Positions 1 to 8,063 of a stretch of DNA of 24,347 nucleotides are shown here, piece after piece. The DNA lies in the NCBI GenBank assembly GCA_900553295.1, contig USCR01000020.1, positions 1 through 24,347 on the forward strand, in the 5' to 3' direction. Below the pieces are notes generated by a model. The model searched no databases. It was not told the origin of the DNA and saw only the letters and a list, made by a program, of their open reading frames with translations. Source of the DNA: an uncultured Eubacteriales bacterium. Its GTDB lineage: Bacteria > Bacillota > Clostridia > Christensenellales > Aristaeellaceae. The position numbers and the translations under genes are program-made. How positions within the stretch are numbered: the stretch's first letter is position 1; every line of letters begins with the position of its first letter.

Positions 1-1216
1 CCGCCGCAGGTGAAGGTACACCCATGGGCGTAGGACGTCCCGTGCTGACAAATCCGGGAATCTCTCCCTCGCCATTGGTGTTCTGCGCACCATAGCCGCT
101 GCCGTATTGGTCTTCCTCATAGTCGCCAGCCCCCGGTGTGACAGGACGCCCACCGGCAGCAAAGGACCCGAAGGTAGTGCCACTGGCGTAGCTGGAGCCG
201 AAGAGGCGCTCTTTCTCCAGGTCGCGAGGCTTTTTAACCGGCTCGCGGGGCGGGAAGGGCGTCTTTTCAAAGCCGGTGGCAATGACCGTAATACGCACTT
301 CATCGCCCATGGAGTCATCAATGCCAGCGCCGAAGATGATGTTCGCGTCAGGGTCAGCCGCCTGCATCACCAGGTTAGCCGCTTCGTTGATATCCACAAT
401 GCTGATATCTTCACCGCCGGTGATGTTAATCAGCACCGCGCGGGCACCATCGATGTTGGTCTCCAGCAGCGGGCTGGAGATGGCGTTCTTGGCCGCCTCC
501 ACCATACGATTCTCGCCCTTGCCGGTACCGATACCCATATGGGCCATGCCGCCGGATTCCATAACGGTCTTCACGTCCGCGAAATCCAGGTTAATCAGTG
601 CAGGCACGGCAATCAGGTCGCTAATGCCCTGAATACCCTGACGCAGCACGTCGTCCGCAATGCGGAAGGCCTCCAGCATGGTCGTGCCCTTGGAAACCAC
701 CTGAAGCAGCCGGTCGTTGGGGATCACCACCAGGGTATCCACCCGCTGCTTCAGATCGGAAATGCCCATTTCGGCATTTTTCATACGCTGCTTGCCTTCA
801 AAGGCGAAGGGCTTGGTAACCACGGAAATGGTCAGCGCCCCCAGGTCACGGGCAATCTCCGCAACAATGGGCGCCGCGCCGGTGCCCGTGCCGCCGCCCA
901 TACCCGCGGTGACAAAGACCAGATCGGCCCCTTTCAGCGCCTGGGCAATTTCCTCCCGGCTCTCTTCAGCAGCCCGGCGGCCCACCTCCGGAACCGCACC
1001 GGCGCCCAAGCCCTTGGTCAGTTTTTCGCCGATCTGTATTTTGGTATTGGCGTTGGACAGCGCCAGCGCCTGCCGGTCCGTGTTGATGGAGATAAACTCC
1101 ACCCCCCGCAGTCCGGCGTCTACCATACGGTTTACGGCGTTGTTACCGCCGCCGCCGCATCCCACAACCTTAATCGACGCAAACGTCGTCTGATCTTCAT
1201 TCTGAAACTCTATCAC
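1..1216 (-). CDS. ftsZ: Cell division protein FtsZ (3' end cut by window edge)
   Basis: FtsZ is the tubulin-like GTPase that polymerises into the cytoplasmic Z ring and recruits the divisome. The N-terminal glycine-rich GTP-binding segment [15 protein letters not shown] lies at about residues 17-31, the tubulin signature GGGTGTG at 107-113, and the T7 synergy loop NLDFADVK at 209-216. After about residue 320 it passes into a low-complexity Gly/Pro/Ser linker that is still open at base 1, so the C-terminal FtsA-binding peptide is probably outside the window; about 405 codons are visible. I chose the GTG at 1216 because AGGGGG sits seven bases upstream and the reading frame is correct; the nearby ATG at 1223 is in another frame and stops after eight codons. 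It follows ftsA by about 50 bases and is probably cotranscribed with it. Confidence 0.97.
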   Translation of the reverse strand, partial: MIEFQNEDQTTFASIKVVGCGGGGNNAVNRMVDAGLRGVEFISINTDRQALALSNANTKIQIGEKLTKGLGAGAVPEVGRRAAEESREEIAQALKGADLVFVTAGMGGGTGTGAAPIVAEIARDLGALTISVVTKPFAFEGKQRMKNAEMGISDLKQRVDTLVVIPNDRLLQVVSKGTTMLEAFRIADDVLRQGIQGISDLIAVPALINLDFADVKTVMESGGMAHMGIGTGKGENRMVEAAKNAISSPLLETNIDGARAVLINITGGEDISIVDINEAANLVMQAADPDANIIFGAGIDDSMGDEVRITVIATGFEKTPFPPREPVKKPRDLEKERLFGSSYASGTTFGSFAAGGRPVTPGAGDYEEDQYGSGYGAQNTNGEGEIPGFVSTGRPTPMGVPSPAA

Positions 1217-1267
1217 GTTTCATCCCCCTGACTTATCATGCATCGTTGTTCCGTCAAGCACCGTATG

Positions 1268-2461
1268 TCAGCCGCCCAGCAGGCTGCGGAAGAAATCCTT
1301 GATTGCTCCGCCCACACCCGCGGAGGGTTGATGCTGTTGCTCAATGGTGTCAATGATAAGATCCATCAGCCCCAGCGTGCTGGAATAGGCATGGCTGTTC
1401 AGCTTGGTGGTACGCTTGGGCGTTTCACGCACCGGGCGCTCCAGGCGGCTGGAAAGGTAATCCTTTCCTCCCCGGTTAAAGCTCAATCCACCGCCGGTCA
1501 AGTAGAAATTGCTCCAGTTACCCAGGCGAATGCCGCTCTCCTCCAGCGAGGACTTGATGGCATCGGCAATCTTGTCCACCTGCGGTTCGATAATTTCCGC
1601 CACCTTTTCCTTGGGGAAGGACAGCGGCTTGCCACCCTCCGCCGCAGGAATGTCGTAGGTATCGCCGGTGCTGGCAATGCCATAAACATACTGGCGCTTG
1701 AGCTTCTCGGCGCTTTCCAGCGGAATATCCAGCCCCAAGGCCAGCTCCGCCGCAATGTTGCCACCGCCCAGCTCAATGGTATCATGATAGATTACCGCGT
1801 CGCCTTCCACCACCATCAGCTCCGTGTTCAGGTAGCCAATGTCCATCAATACCGCCATTCGGTCCCGGTCGTCCTCGGGGAGATAAAGCATCGCCTCTCC
1901 CGTGGGAGTGGAGAAGAAACCGCTCACGGTGATTCCCATCTCCGTCAAGCGATTGTTAATCTCATCCAGGAAGAACTGGTTGGCCACCACAAAGCTCACC
2001 AGCGCGCTGAGCTCACGGCCCTTCAGCCCCACCGGCTCCAGCGTGCGCTTGCCATCGTCCACCCGGAACCACGCCGGGGAACGGTGCACCACGATGCCCG
2101 GGAACTGGCCCAGATCCTCCGCCGCTTTTTTGAACACCGCCTTAATGTCCCCAGGGGTTACTCTGGGATCGGTGCCTTTGAGATCAATGCGGGCTTCCGT
2201 TGCGTACACCTTTGTGAATGCGCCGGGCACCCCCACGTTGACCTCGCGGATACGGTGGTGGCTCTGCGACTCCGCTTCGGCCACCGACGCGCGGATCGCC
2301 TTATCCAGCTCGCCGGGGTTGTTCCACCCTTCCTCCAAATAGCCGTCATAGGGTGCAATTCCAGCCCCCACAATATCGCAACGCTGGCTACCGCTGTTTT
2401 CGGCCACCAGGGTGACGATTTTACTCGTCCCAAAGTCCATTGCCGCCACAGTGGTTTTCAT
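1268..2461 (-). CDS. ftsA: Cell division protein FtsA
   Basis: FtsA is an actin-fold ATPase that tethers FtsZ filaments to the membrane. The phosphate-binding motif MDFGTSKIVTLVAE is at the N-terminus, the SHS2/1C region follows (VNVGVPGAF, then EARIDLKGTDP), the second phosphate/adenosine strands read VLMDIGYLNTELMVVEG and YLTGGGLSFN, and the last residues KDFFRSLLGG form the expected amphipathic membrane-targeting helix. The length of 397 residues is normal to slightly short for the family. I chose the ATG at 2461; an in-frame TTG at 2488 would add nine residues but has no good ribosome binding site. The GGGGG at 2474-2478 is 12 bases from the ATG, rather far, so initiation may be moderate. 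An extended -10 promoter lies about 57 bases upstream of the start codon. ftsZ follows directly. Confidence 0.95.
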   Translation of the reverse strand: MKTTVAAMDFGTSKIVTLVAENSGSQRCDIVGAGIAPYDGYLEEGWNNPGELDKAIRASVAEAESQSHHRIREVNVGVPGAFTKVYATEARIDLKGTDPRVTPGDIKAVFKKAAEDLGQFPGIVVHRSPAWFRVDDGKRTLEPVGLKGRELSALVSFVVANQFFLDEINNRLTEMGITVSGFFSTPTGEAMLYLPEDDRDRMAVLMDIGYLNTELMVVEGDAVIYHDTIELGGGNIAAELALGLDIPLESAEKLKRQYVYGIASTGDTYDIPAAEGGKPLSFPKEKVAEIIEPQVDKIADAIKSSLEESGIRLGNWSNFYLTGGGLSFNRGGKDYLSSRLERPVRETPKRTTKLNSHAYSSTLGLMDLIIDTIEQQHQPSAGVGGAIKDFFRSLLGG

Positions 2462-2517
2462 AGGTCGATCATACCCCCGTTTCCCCAAGGCAACCGCCGG
2501 TTTTTTCCTTATGTGCT

Positions 2518-2526
2518 ATTATAACA
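2518..2526 (-). promoter_or_regulatory. Extended -10 promoter for ftsA-ftsZ
   Basis: On the minus strand the sequence reads TGTTATAAT, a perfect TATAAT preceded by the TGn extension. No good -35 hexamer is visible 16-18 bases upstream, as is common for extended -10 promoters. Transcription would start near 2511, giving a leader of about 50 nt to the ftsA ATG. The position, in a 240-base gap after ftsQ, suggests that ftsA-ftsZ can be made separately from the rest of the cluster. Inferred from sequence only. Confidence 0.6.
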
Positions 2527-2647
2527 CATGCCCGGCCCTTGTGAGAAGAAGTTTCTGCAAATGCGTGCGCAAATCCTGGCGGCAGACGCGCCTGAACATA
2601 GCACACCAACATAACATTTTTCATTTTACCTTTTTTTCTCATGGAAT

Positions 2648-2682
2648 GCAAGGGCCCAGGTCCTGGGTTTGCGGGTTTTTTT
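2648..2682 (+). terminator. Hairpin plus T-run facing the plus strand in the ftsQ-ftsA gap
   Basis: GCAA (2648-2651) pairs with TTGC (2669-2672) around an inner CCCA/TGGG stem with a three-base bulge, and is followed by GGG and seven T (2676-2682) in plus orientation. No plus-strand gene ends here, so if it works it would stop antisense transcription into ftsQ; it has no U-run for the minus-strand operon. The rest of the gap (2462-2728) holds only the ftsA promoter and AT-rich sequence. Confidence 0.3.
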
Positions 2683-2728
2683 ACATTTTTTCGCTTATGG
2701 CGACAAATTCTTTTCCCATGGAATCCGC

Positions 2729-4021
2729 TTATGGCATATAGGTAGGATGTACCGGATCGTCTGACACATCGATGGTTCCTTCCTCGTTGCCCATCTCCCG
2801 CAGCTTGTCCACCACTGCGCGCATGGCGCCCACCTTTGCGCGTATGTCGCTGCACTCTCCTATTTGCACCGTATAGCGATCCGTGGTTACAAGAAAGATA
2901 TTGTCCACATCGCTGATATTTAATACCGAAATCTGGTCCAGACACTCCTGTATCTGCAACTCAGCGATCAGCTCCGTGTATGCGGCAAGCTTTTCCGAGG
3001 AATCGGGCGCAATTTTCCTGCCTACCACCACGTCGCCTTCCCGGAATCCCTGCACCAGGGGCAAGTCGGGTAACACGTCAATATCGTTGGAATCCTCCAG
3101 CACTGTGCCGTCATCCGCCAGGATATACAGCATCCCATAGGCATTGGCATATGCGCAGGGCACGCGCTCCCGGACAAAAAGCGTCACGCCATCGGGCCAG
3201 TCCAAGCGCAGTTTTTCAAAGGACAGATAGTGGTTGGCATTGATGCGCCGGGCAATCTCGTTCTCGTCCAGTTCAAACATATTTTCTCCCAGCGAAATGC
3301 CTGCAACGCTCAGCACCTGCTCCTGGGTCATGTTGACATTGCCGGAAACCTGAACCGCCCGAACGGAAAACAGCACGCTGCGTACCAGCAGCCCTACACC
3401 AAAGGCAACCGTCAGAAACATTAACAGCCCCCGCAGCACATGATTCTTCCGCGGCTTTACGGCTGGCCTGGCAGCAGGTTTTTCTTTCGCTTTGGGCTTG
3501 TCCCTGGGCACGGTGGTAGCCGTTTTCCCCACCGGTTTCCAGAAATCTCCCCGCTTCTCCATCAGTTCCGGGCTGCGCTCCTTCAGCAGCTCCTCCGCCG
3601 GAGGCTCCGGATATTCCACCACGGGCTGTTGGCCGTTCCTCTGGGGCCCCCGCGCCTGCTGGGGAGGATACGGCTGTGTGTTGCTCACAACCGGCTGGCG
3701 GTACGCCGGGCCCGGCGCAGGCGGCCGCATGGCTGGCTGGCCGCCCGTATAGGGAGCTTGTCCCCGGGGCTGTCCGGGACGCGGCCCGTTCGCCGGCGCA
3801 TAAGGCCCCCTGGGGCCATAGGCCGGCGTACCGGTATGCTGAGGTGCCGCCGGCCCTGTACGCCCCTGCCGGGCGTCGGAAGCCCGTTCCTGCTCAAAGG
3901 CCAGGCGTGCCTCATACCCCACGGGCTTTACCGGCTGGTAGGCTTCCTCCTCCAACCGGTCCTCAGCCGGGTTTTGCGTTTCCCCATAGGGTGTATGTTG
4001 CGTGTCCCTGCGCGGCTGCAT
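2729..4021 (-). CDS. ftsQ: Cell division protein FtsQ/DivIB with long disordered N-terminus
   Basis: A bitopic divisome protein that forms a complex with FtsL and FtsB/DivIC and regulates septal wall synthesis outside the membrane. Residues 1-190 are cytoplasmic, rich in Pro, Gly, Gln and Arg and probably disordered; one membrane segment follows at about 198-217 (LLMFLTVAFGVGLLVRSVLF). The POTRA domain covers about 218-286 (VRAVQVSGNVNMTQEQVLSVAG, then LRLDWPDGVTLFVRERVP), and the FtsQ/DivIB beta domain extends to the C-terminus near residue 430. I chose the ATG at 4021 because GGAGG is eight bases upstream; the in-frame GTG at 4030 overlaps that ribosome binding site. The start lies about 15 bases after the murA stop, so the two are likely cotranscribed. 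The length is well above the usual 250-300 because of the N-terminal extension. Confidence 0.93.
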   Translation of the reverse strand: MQPRRDTQHTPYGETQNPAEDRLEEEAYQPVKPVGYEARLAFEQERASDARQGRTGPAAPQHTGTPAYGPRGPYAPANGPRPGQPRGQAPYTGGQPAMRPPAPGPAYRQPVVSNTQPYPPQQARGPQRNGQQPVVEYPEPPAEELLKERSPELMEKRGDFWKPVGKTATTVPRDKPKAKEKPAARPAVKPRKNHVLRGLLMFLTVAFGVGLLVRSVLFSVRAVQVSGNVNMTQEQVLSVAGISLGENMFELDENEIARRINANHYLSFEKLRLDWPDGVTLFVRERVPCAYANAYGMLYILADDGTVLEDSNDIDVLPDLPLVQGFREGDVVVGRKIAPDSSEKLAAYTELIAELQIQECLDQISVLNISDVDNIFLVTTDRYTVQIGECSDIRAKVGAMRAVVDKLREMGNEEGTIDVSDDPVHPTYMP

Positions 4022-4036
4022 ATCCGACACCTCCCA

Positions 4037-5308
4037 TTAAGCCTCCCCAGGCACGGCACTCACGCGGCGAACCTTGCCGCCCAGCCTGGAAAGCTGCCTT
4101 TCCAAATGGTCATACCCGCGATCAATCAGCTCCGCGTGATCCACCAGGGTCTCCCCCCGGGCGCGTAATCCTGCCAGCACCAGCGCCGCTCCGCCCCGCA
4201 GGTCCCGGGCGGTTACATGCGCACCATACAGCTCCGGCACGCCTCGCACCACTGCCGTGCGTCCCGTGCAAAGGATATGCGCACCCATGCGGTTCAGGTC
4301 ACCCGCGTGCGTAAAGCGGTTTTCAAACACGTTTTCAGTAATCACGCCCATGCCTTCGGCCGTGGACAGCAGCGCCAGCATCTGCACCTGCATATCCGTG
4401 GGAAATCCAGGGTGCGGCTGGGTTTGCAGCTGCGCAAAGGCGGTCAGCCGTTTGGGCGCCCTCAGGTGAATCCATCCCGGTCGTTCCTCCAGCCGGCATC
4501 CCATCTCGCGCAGTTTTGCTGTCACCGCTACCATATCGCTTTCGGGTGCGTTTGTCAATGTGATTTCACCGCCAGTAATGGCCGCCGCCGCCAGCAGCGT
4601 TCCCGCCACAATGCGGTCCGCCATGGGCGTCCACGCCGTACCATGCAGCCGTTCCACGCCCTCCACGGCGATGTAGTGCGTACCAGCGCCGCGAATTTTG
4701 CCACCCATGGCATTGATAAACGCTTGCAAGTCGGCAATCTCCGGTTCCCGGGCCGGATTATGAATCACCGTGGTGCCCGGCAGAAGCACCGCCGCCATCA
4801 TCACGTTTTCCGTGGCGCCCACGCTGGGATAGTCAAAATGCACTTCCCCGGCATGCATGTTCCGTCCATCGCAATGGATGAGCCCGCCCTCTTCGGAGAT
4901 TTCCACGCCCAGCTGCCGCAGGCCCGACAGATGCAAATCAATGGGCCGCAGGCCAATCTCGCACCCGCCCGGAAAGGTCACTGTGGCCTTACGGAACCTG
5001 GCCAAAATCGGGCCCAGGAGAAAAATGGAGGAACGAATCTGTTTGGAGAGCTGGTCGGGCATCTCCCAGCTATGTATGCCGCCACAGTCCACCGTCATGT
5101 CCCGACCCGAACGCTCCACCCGGCAGCCCAGCATGGTCAATATCGCCGCCATATGCCCCACATCCGTGATGTCCGGCACGTTATGCAGCACAATTTCTTC
5201 CGGCGTTAGCACTGCTGCGGCCAGAATCGGCAGCACCGCATTTTTTGCGCTATCCACCCGCGCCTCTCCTCGCAGCGCGACGCCGCCCTCCACCACAAAG
5301 GCTTCCAT
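4037..5308 (-). CDS. murA: UDP-N-acetylglucosamine 1-carboxyvinyltransferase MurA
   Basis: Catalyses the first committed step of peptidoglycan synthesis, transfer of enolpyruvate from PEP to UDP-GlcNAc in the cytoplasm. The active-site cysteine (fosfomycin target) is in FPGGCEIGLRPIDLHL, C116; the PEP-binding lysine is K22 in SAKNAVLPI; the catalytic aspartate is in FPTDMQ; and the C-terminal DLRGGAALV carries the conserved arginine. The length of 423 residues is typical. The start is the ATG at 5308, eight bases after GGAGG; the GTG at 5317 overlaps that site and is less likely. The motif before AKNA reads DS where most family members have SG, a modest difference. It lies between ftsW and ftsQ, as in many Clostridia. 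Confidence 0.96.
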   Translation of the reverse strand: MEAFVVEGGVALRGEARVDSAKNAVLPILAAAVLTPEEIVLHNVPDITDVGHMAAILTMLGCRVERSGRDMTVDCGGIHSWEMPDQLSKQIRSSIFLLGPILARFRKATVTFPGGCEIGLRPIDLHLSGLRQLGVEISEEGGLIHCDGRNMHAGEVHFDYPSVGATENVMMAAVLLPGTTVIHNPAREPEIADLQAFINAMGGKIRGAGTHYIAVEGVERLHGTAWTPMADRIVAGTLLAAAAITGGEITLTNAPESDMVAVTAKLREMGCRLEERPGWIHLRAPKRLTAFAQLQTQPHPGFPTDMQVQMLALLSTAEGMGVITENVFENRFTHAGDLNRMGAHILCTGRTAVVRGVPELYGAHVTARDLRGGAALVLAGLRARGETLVDHAELIDRGYDHLERQLSRLGGKVRRVSAVPGEA

Positions 5309-5377
5309 CTTCGCCACCTCCGCTATCCGTTTGCTTTATCCTATGCAGCAGCGGAGAAGGCGTGCGGATTCTGTCTC

Positions 5378-6523
5378 TCAGGTGGTCATCAGTTCGGAGG
5401 AGCGGGAAATGTTCATCAAAATGCCCACTGCGGCCATGGTAATGGAAATGGATGTGCCGCCCGCGCTAAAGAAAGGCAGCGGCAGCCCCGTCGTTGGCAA
5501 AATGCCTACCACCACCCCCATGTTCAGAAAGGCTTGCACCGCGATGTTGCAGGTGATGCCCGCCGCCAGCAGGCAGCCGAACTTATCCCGGCAGTTCACC
5601 GCAATGCGCATCCCCGCCAGGGTAAAGGCAGCGAACAGCGCCGCCACCGCAATGCATCCCAGCAGTCCAAAATCCTCCCCCACGATGGCAAAGATGAAGT
5701 CGCTCTCCGGGTAAGGCAGGTAGGCATATTTCTGCCGTCCCTGTCCCAATCCCATGCCAAACAGTCCCCCTGACCCAAAGGCAATCAGCGACTGCGCCAG
5801 CTGATACCCCTCATCGCTCATCTTCGCAAAGGGATCTGTGAAGGATAGCAGCCGCTCCCTGCGGTAGGGCGCGCTCCAGGCATAAAAGGCGCCCAGGCAC
5901 ATACCCGCCACGCCCAATAGCGACAGGTGCTTCCATCGCGCGCCCGCCATGAGGATCATCATCAGGCTGACGATGAGGATGGAACCTGCCGTGGACAGGT
6001 TGGGTTGCTCCAAGATCAGCAGAAACATGAAGCCCGGCACCACCAGCACCGGCAGGATGCCGCGAAACAGGAACCGTATTCCTTTCCCCCGGTAGGTCAG
6101 TGTGGCCGCCATATACATGACCACCGCCATCTTGGCGATCTCCGAGGGCTGAAAGCTAATTCCGCCCAGGGAAAGCCATCGCCTGGAGCCGTTCAGGTAC
6201 ACTCCCACGCCCGGAATAATCACCAGCACCAGCAGCACCACGCTTAGCCCCAGCCCACCCACGATCACCCAGGTATCCTGCCAGAAGCGGTAGGGAATCC
6301 GGCTGGTAACCAGCATGGCAACCGTTCCCAGGCCAATGCCCAGCAGCTGTTTTTTCACTTCACCCAGCGGGTCCCCCTGATCCTGGGCCGTATAGTACGT
6401 GGCCGAAAAAAGCACAAGCAGCCCTGTAAGCAGCAGCAAAAGCAGGATCACCGCCAATGTGCCATCCACAGGGCCGCGTTTGGTTCGGCCGGTCAGGGCC
6501 GGCTTTTTTTGTGTTTCCAGCAT
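5378..6523 (-). CDS. ftsW: SEDS-family peptidoglycan glycosyltransferase FtsW (SpoVE-like)
   Basis: A polytopic membrane protein of the SEDS family that polymerises lipid II into septal glycan strands with the cognate class B PBP. A short basic N-terminus precedes about ten membrane segments. Family motifs are SFQPSEIAKMAVVMYMA mid-protein, YPESDFIFAIVGEDFG, which holds the conserved catalytic aspartate of the large outer loop, and the C-terminal signature LPTTGLPLPFFSAGGTS. At 381 residues it is of normal length. The ATG at 6523 has AAGGA and GGGAG upstream. In spore formers a paralogue called SpoVE occupies this place, and sequence alone cannot distinguish the two. A hairpin with a U-run lies just before its ribosome binding site. 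murG, which usually follows, is absent. Confidence 0.94.
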   Translation of the reverse strand: MLETQKKPALTGRTKRGPVDGTLAVILLLLLLTGLLVLFSATYYTAQDQGDPLGEVKKQLLGIGLGTVAMLVTSRIPYRFWQDTWVIVGGLGLSVVLLVLVIIPGVGVYLNGSRRWLSLGGISFQPSEIAKMAVVMYMAATLTYRGKGIRFLFRGILPVLVVPGFMFLLILEQPNLSTAGSILIVSLMMILMAGARWKHLSLLGVAGMCLGAFYAWSAPYRRERLLSFTDPFAKMSDEGYQLAQSLIAFGSGGLFGMGLGQGRQKYAYLPYPESDFIFAIVGEDFGLLGCIAVAALFAAFTLAGMRIAVNCRDKFGCLLAAGITCNIAVQAFLNMGVVVGILPTTGLPLPFFSAGGTSISITMAAVGILMNISRSSELMTT

Positions 6524-6545
6524 TCCGCTCCCATCCTTTCTACGG

Positions 6546-6588
6546 AAAAAGCAGCGCCGCGGGCATACGCCGCGCCGGTGTGCTTTTT
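6546..6588 (-). terminator. Hairpin with U-run between murD and ftsW (possible attenuator)
   Basis: In minus orientation AAAAAGCA and TGCTTTTT bracket an imperfect GC-rich inner stem (GCGC/GCGC) and the right arm ends in five T. It lies about 45 bases after the murD stop and only a few bases before the ftsW ribosome binding site, with no room for a full promoter between. It may act as a partial terminator or processing site inside the operon. Because both flanks are A/T-rich it could act in either direction. Confidence 0.45.
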
Positions 6589-6634
6589 GCCCTTCCAGGG
6601 GGAGCGGAAAGGCTAAATGATGATGCCGCTGCCC

Positions 6635-7996
6635 TTATTGCAGCGACCGAACGATTTCCTTGAAGATCCGTCCCCGGGCTTCGTAGTCCGAGAACATATC
6701 AAAGCTGGCGCAGGCGGGTGAAAGCAGCACATTGCCGCCTGCCTGGGACAGCTCCCGCCCCATATCCACAGCCTGTTGCAGGCTCTGGGCACGATAAATG
6801 GCCGTAAAGTCAGCCTTGCGCAGCGCCGCTTCAATCTGATCCGCCGTGGCGCCCAGGAGCACCGCCGCCTTCATCTGCGGCGATTTTTTCATGGCCTGTG
6901 CCAGGGGGGTGAAGTCGCAGTGCTTATCGTAACCGCCCAGGATGATCACCGTGGGCGCCGTCATGGTCTCAATGGCCTTGAGCGTGGAGTCCACGTTGGT
7001 TCCCTTGCTGTCGTTGATGTAGCGCACACCATCCAGCTCCCGCACGAACTCAATGCGGTGTTCCACCCCGGCAAAGGTGCGCAGCGTATGGCGGATCACC
7101 GGCGCGGGCACGCCCATGAACACAGCGATACACACGGCTGCCAGCGCGTTTTCCAGGTTATGCGGCCCCGGAATGCGCACCTCCGTGGTATCGCACAGAT
7201 ATTTTTCCTCCCCGCCAAAGCGGACGATCATCTTTTCATCCTGGGCAAACGCGCCCTGGGGAACCGCATGGGTGCGGGAAAAGCGCAATACCTGGCTCTT
7301 CACCTGGCTGGCCAAAGGAGCGGAAAGCGGATCATCATCGTTGAATACAGCGCAGTCGTTTTCCGTCTGATTTTCAAAAATACGCATCTTCATGCGGGTA
7401 TATTCCGCCATGGTGCCATGGCGGTTCAGGTGATCCTCGGTAATATTCAGCAGCGCAGCAGCCCGGGGATGAAATTTCACGATGGTCTCCAGCTGGAAGC
7501 TGCTTACCTCCGTCACCATCACGTCCTCATCGTGGCTTTCCAGCCCGGCCGCGGAATAGGGATAGCCAATGTTCCCCACCACATGCGCCACTTTGCCGGC
7601 ATTTTTGAACATTTCGCCCAGCAGGCTGACGGTGGTGGTTTTGCCGTTGGTGCCCGTCACCGCCACGGTGATCCCCCGGGAAAGCTCAAAGGCCATCTCC
7701 AGCTCGCCAATCACCTCCAGCCCCATCTCCCGGGCCTTGACCACAAAGGGCGCCGTATCGGGGATGCCGGGGCTGATGACCACGCCTTCGGCCTCATCCA
7801 GCAGCTCCATGGCCGGGCGGCCAAGGCGCCACTGGCAAGGCAAGCTCCGCAGCTCGTCCAGCGCCTGGCCAAAGGAGGCCTCCTCCTTGGAATCGTTCAG
7901 GATGGGCGTTGCCCCTGCCTTGCACAGGAGTTTTGCCACGGCAATGCCGCTGCGGGCCATGCCCACCACCAGAATCCGCTTACCGGTAACCTGCAT
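6635..7996 (-). CDS. murD: UDP-N-acetylmuramoyl-L-alanine--D-glutamate ligase MurD
   Basis: An ATP-dependent cytoplasmic ligase that adds D-glutamate to UDP-MurNAc-L-alanine. The N-terminal Rossmann-like domain starts ILVVGMARSGIAVAKLL; the central ATP loop GTNGKTTT is at 115-122; the Mur-family segments NITEDHLNRHGTMAEY and HRIEFVRELDGVRYINDSKG, with the NDSKGTN motif, follow in order. The length is 453 residues, normal. I chose the ATG at 7996, seven bases after AAGGAGGGG; upstream in-frame codons run through the intergenic hairpin and lack a ribosome binding site. It sits between mraY and ftsW, and each of these gaps contains a hairpin followed by a short U-run. Confidence 0.96.
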   Translation of the reverse strand: MQVTGKRILVVGMARSGIAVAKLLCKAGATPILNDSKEEASFGQALDELRSLPCQWRLGRPAMELLDEAEGVVISPGIPDTAPFVVKAREMGLEVIGELEMAFELSRGITVAVTGTNGKTTTVSLLGEMFKNAGKVAHVVGNIGYPYSAAGLESHDEDVMVTEVSSFQLETIVKFHPRAAALLNITEDHLNRHGTMAEYTRMKMRIFENQTENDCAVFNDDDPLSAPLASQVKSQVLRFSRTHAVPQGAFAQDEKMIVRFGGEEKYLCDTTEVRIPGPHNLENALAAVCIAVFMGVPAPVIRHTLRTFAGVEHRIEFVRELDGVRYINDSKGTNVDSTLKAIETMTAPTVIILGGYDKHCDFTPLAQAMKKSPQMKAAVLLGATADQIEAALRKADFTAIYRAQSLQQAVDMGRELSQAGGNVLLSPACASFDMFSDYEARGRIFKEIVRSLQ

Positions 7997-8014
7997 TTTG
8001 AAACCCCTCCTTGG

Positions 8015-8049
8015 AAAACACGCCCAGGCCATTTCGTAAGCCCGGGCGT
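8015..8049 (-). terminator. Hairpin with U-run between mraY and murD (possible attenuator)
   Basis: In minus orientation ACGCCCGGGC (8049-8040) pairs over ten bases, with one G-U pair, with GCCTGGGCGT (8029-8020) around a ten-base loop, followed by GTTTTCC. It lies about 15 bases after the mraY stop and directly before the murD ribosome binding site. The U-run is short (four), so partial termination or mRNA processing is more likely than full termination. Confidence 0.5.
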
Positions 8050-8063
8050 AAAACATCAGTTGT

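Noticed and set aside
107..1231. A 374-residue open frame on the plus strand over ftsZ
   Set aside because: The minus strand encodes unmistakable FtsZ; the plus-strand frame is a shadow without recognisable motifs.
2462..2488. A TTG start that would lengthen FtsA by nine residues
   Set aside because: No ribosome binding site at suitable spacing, and FtsA proteins normally start just before the MDFGTSK-type motif.
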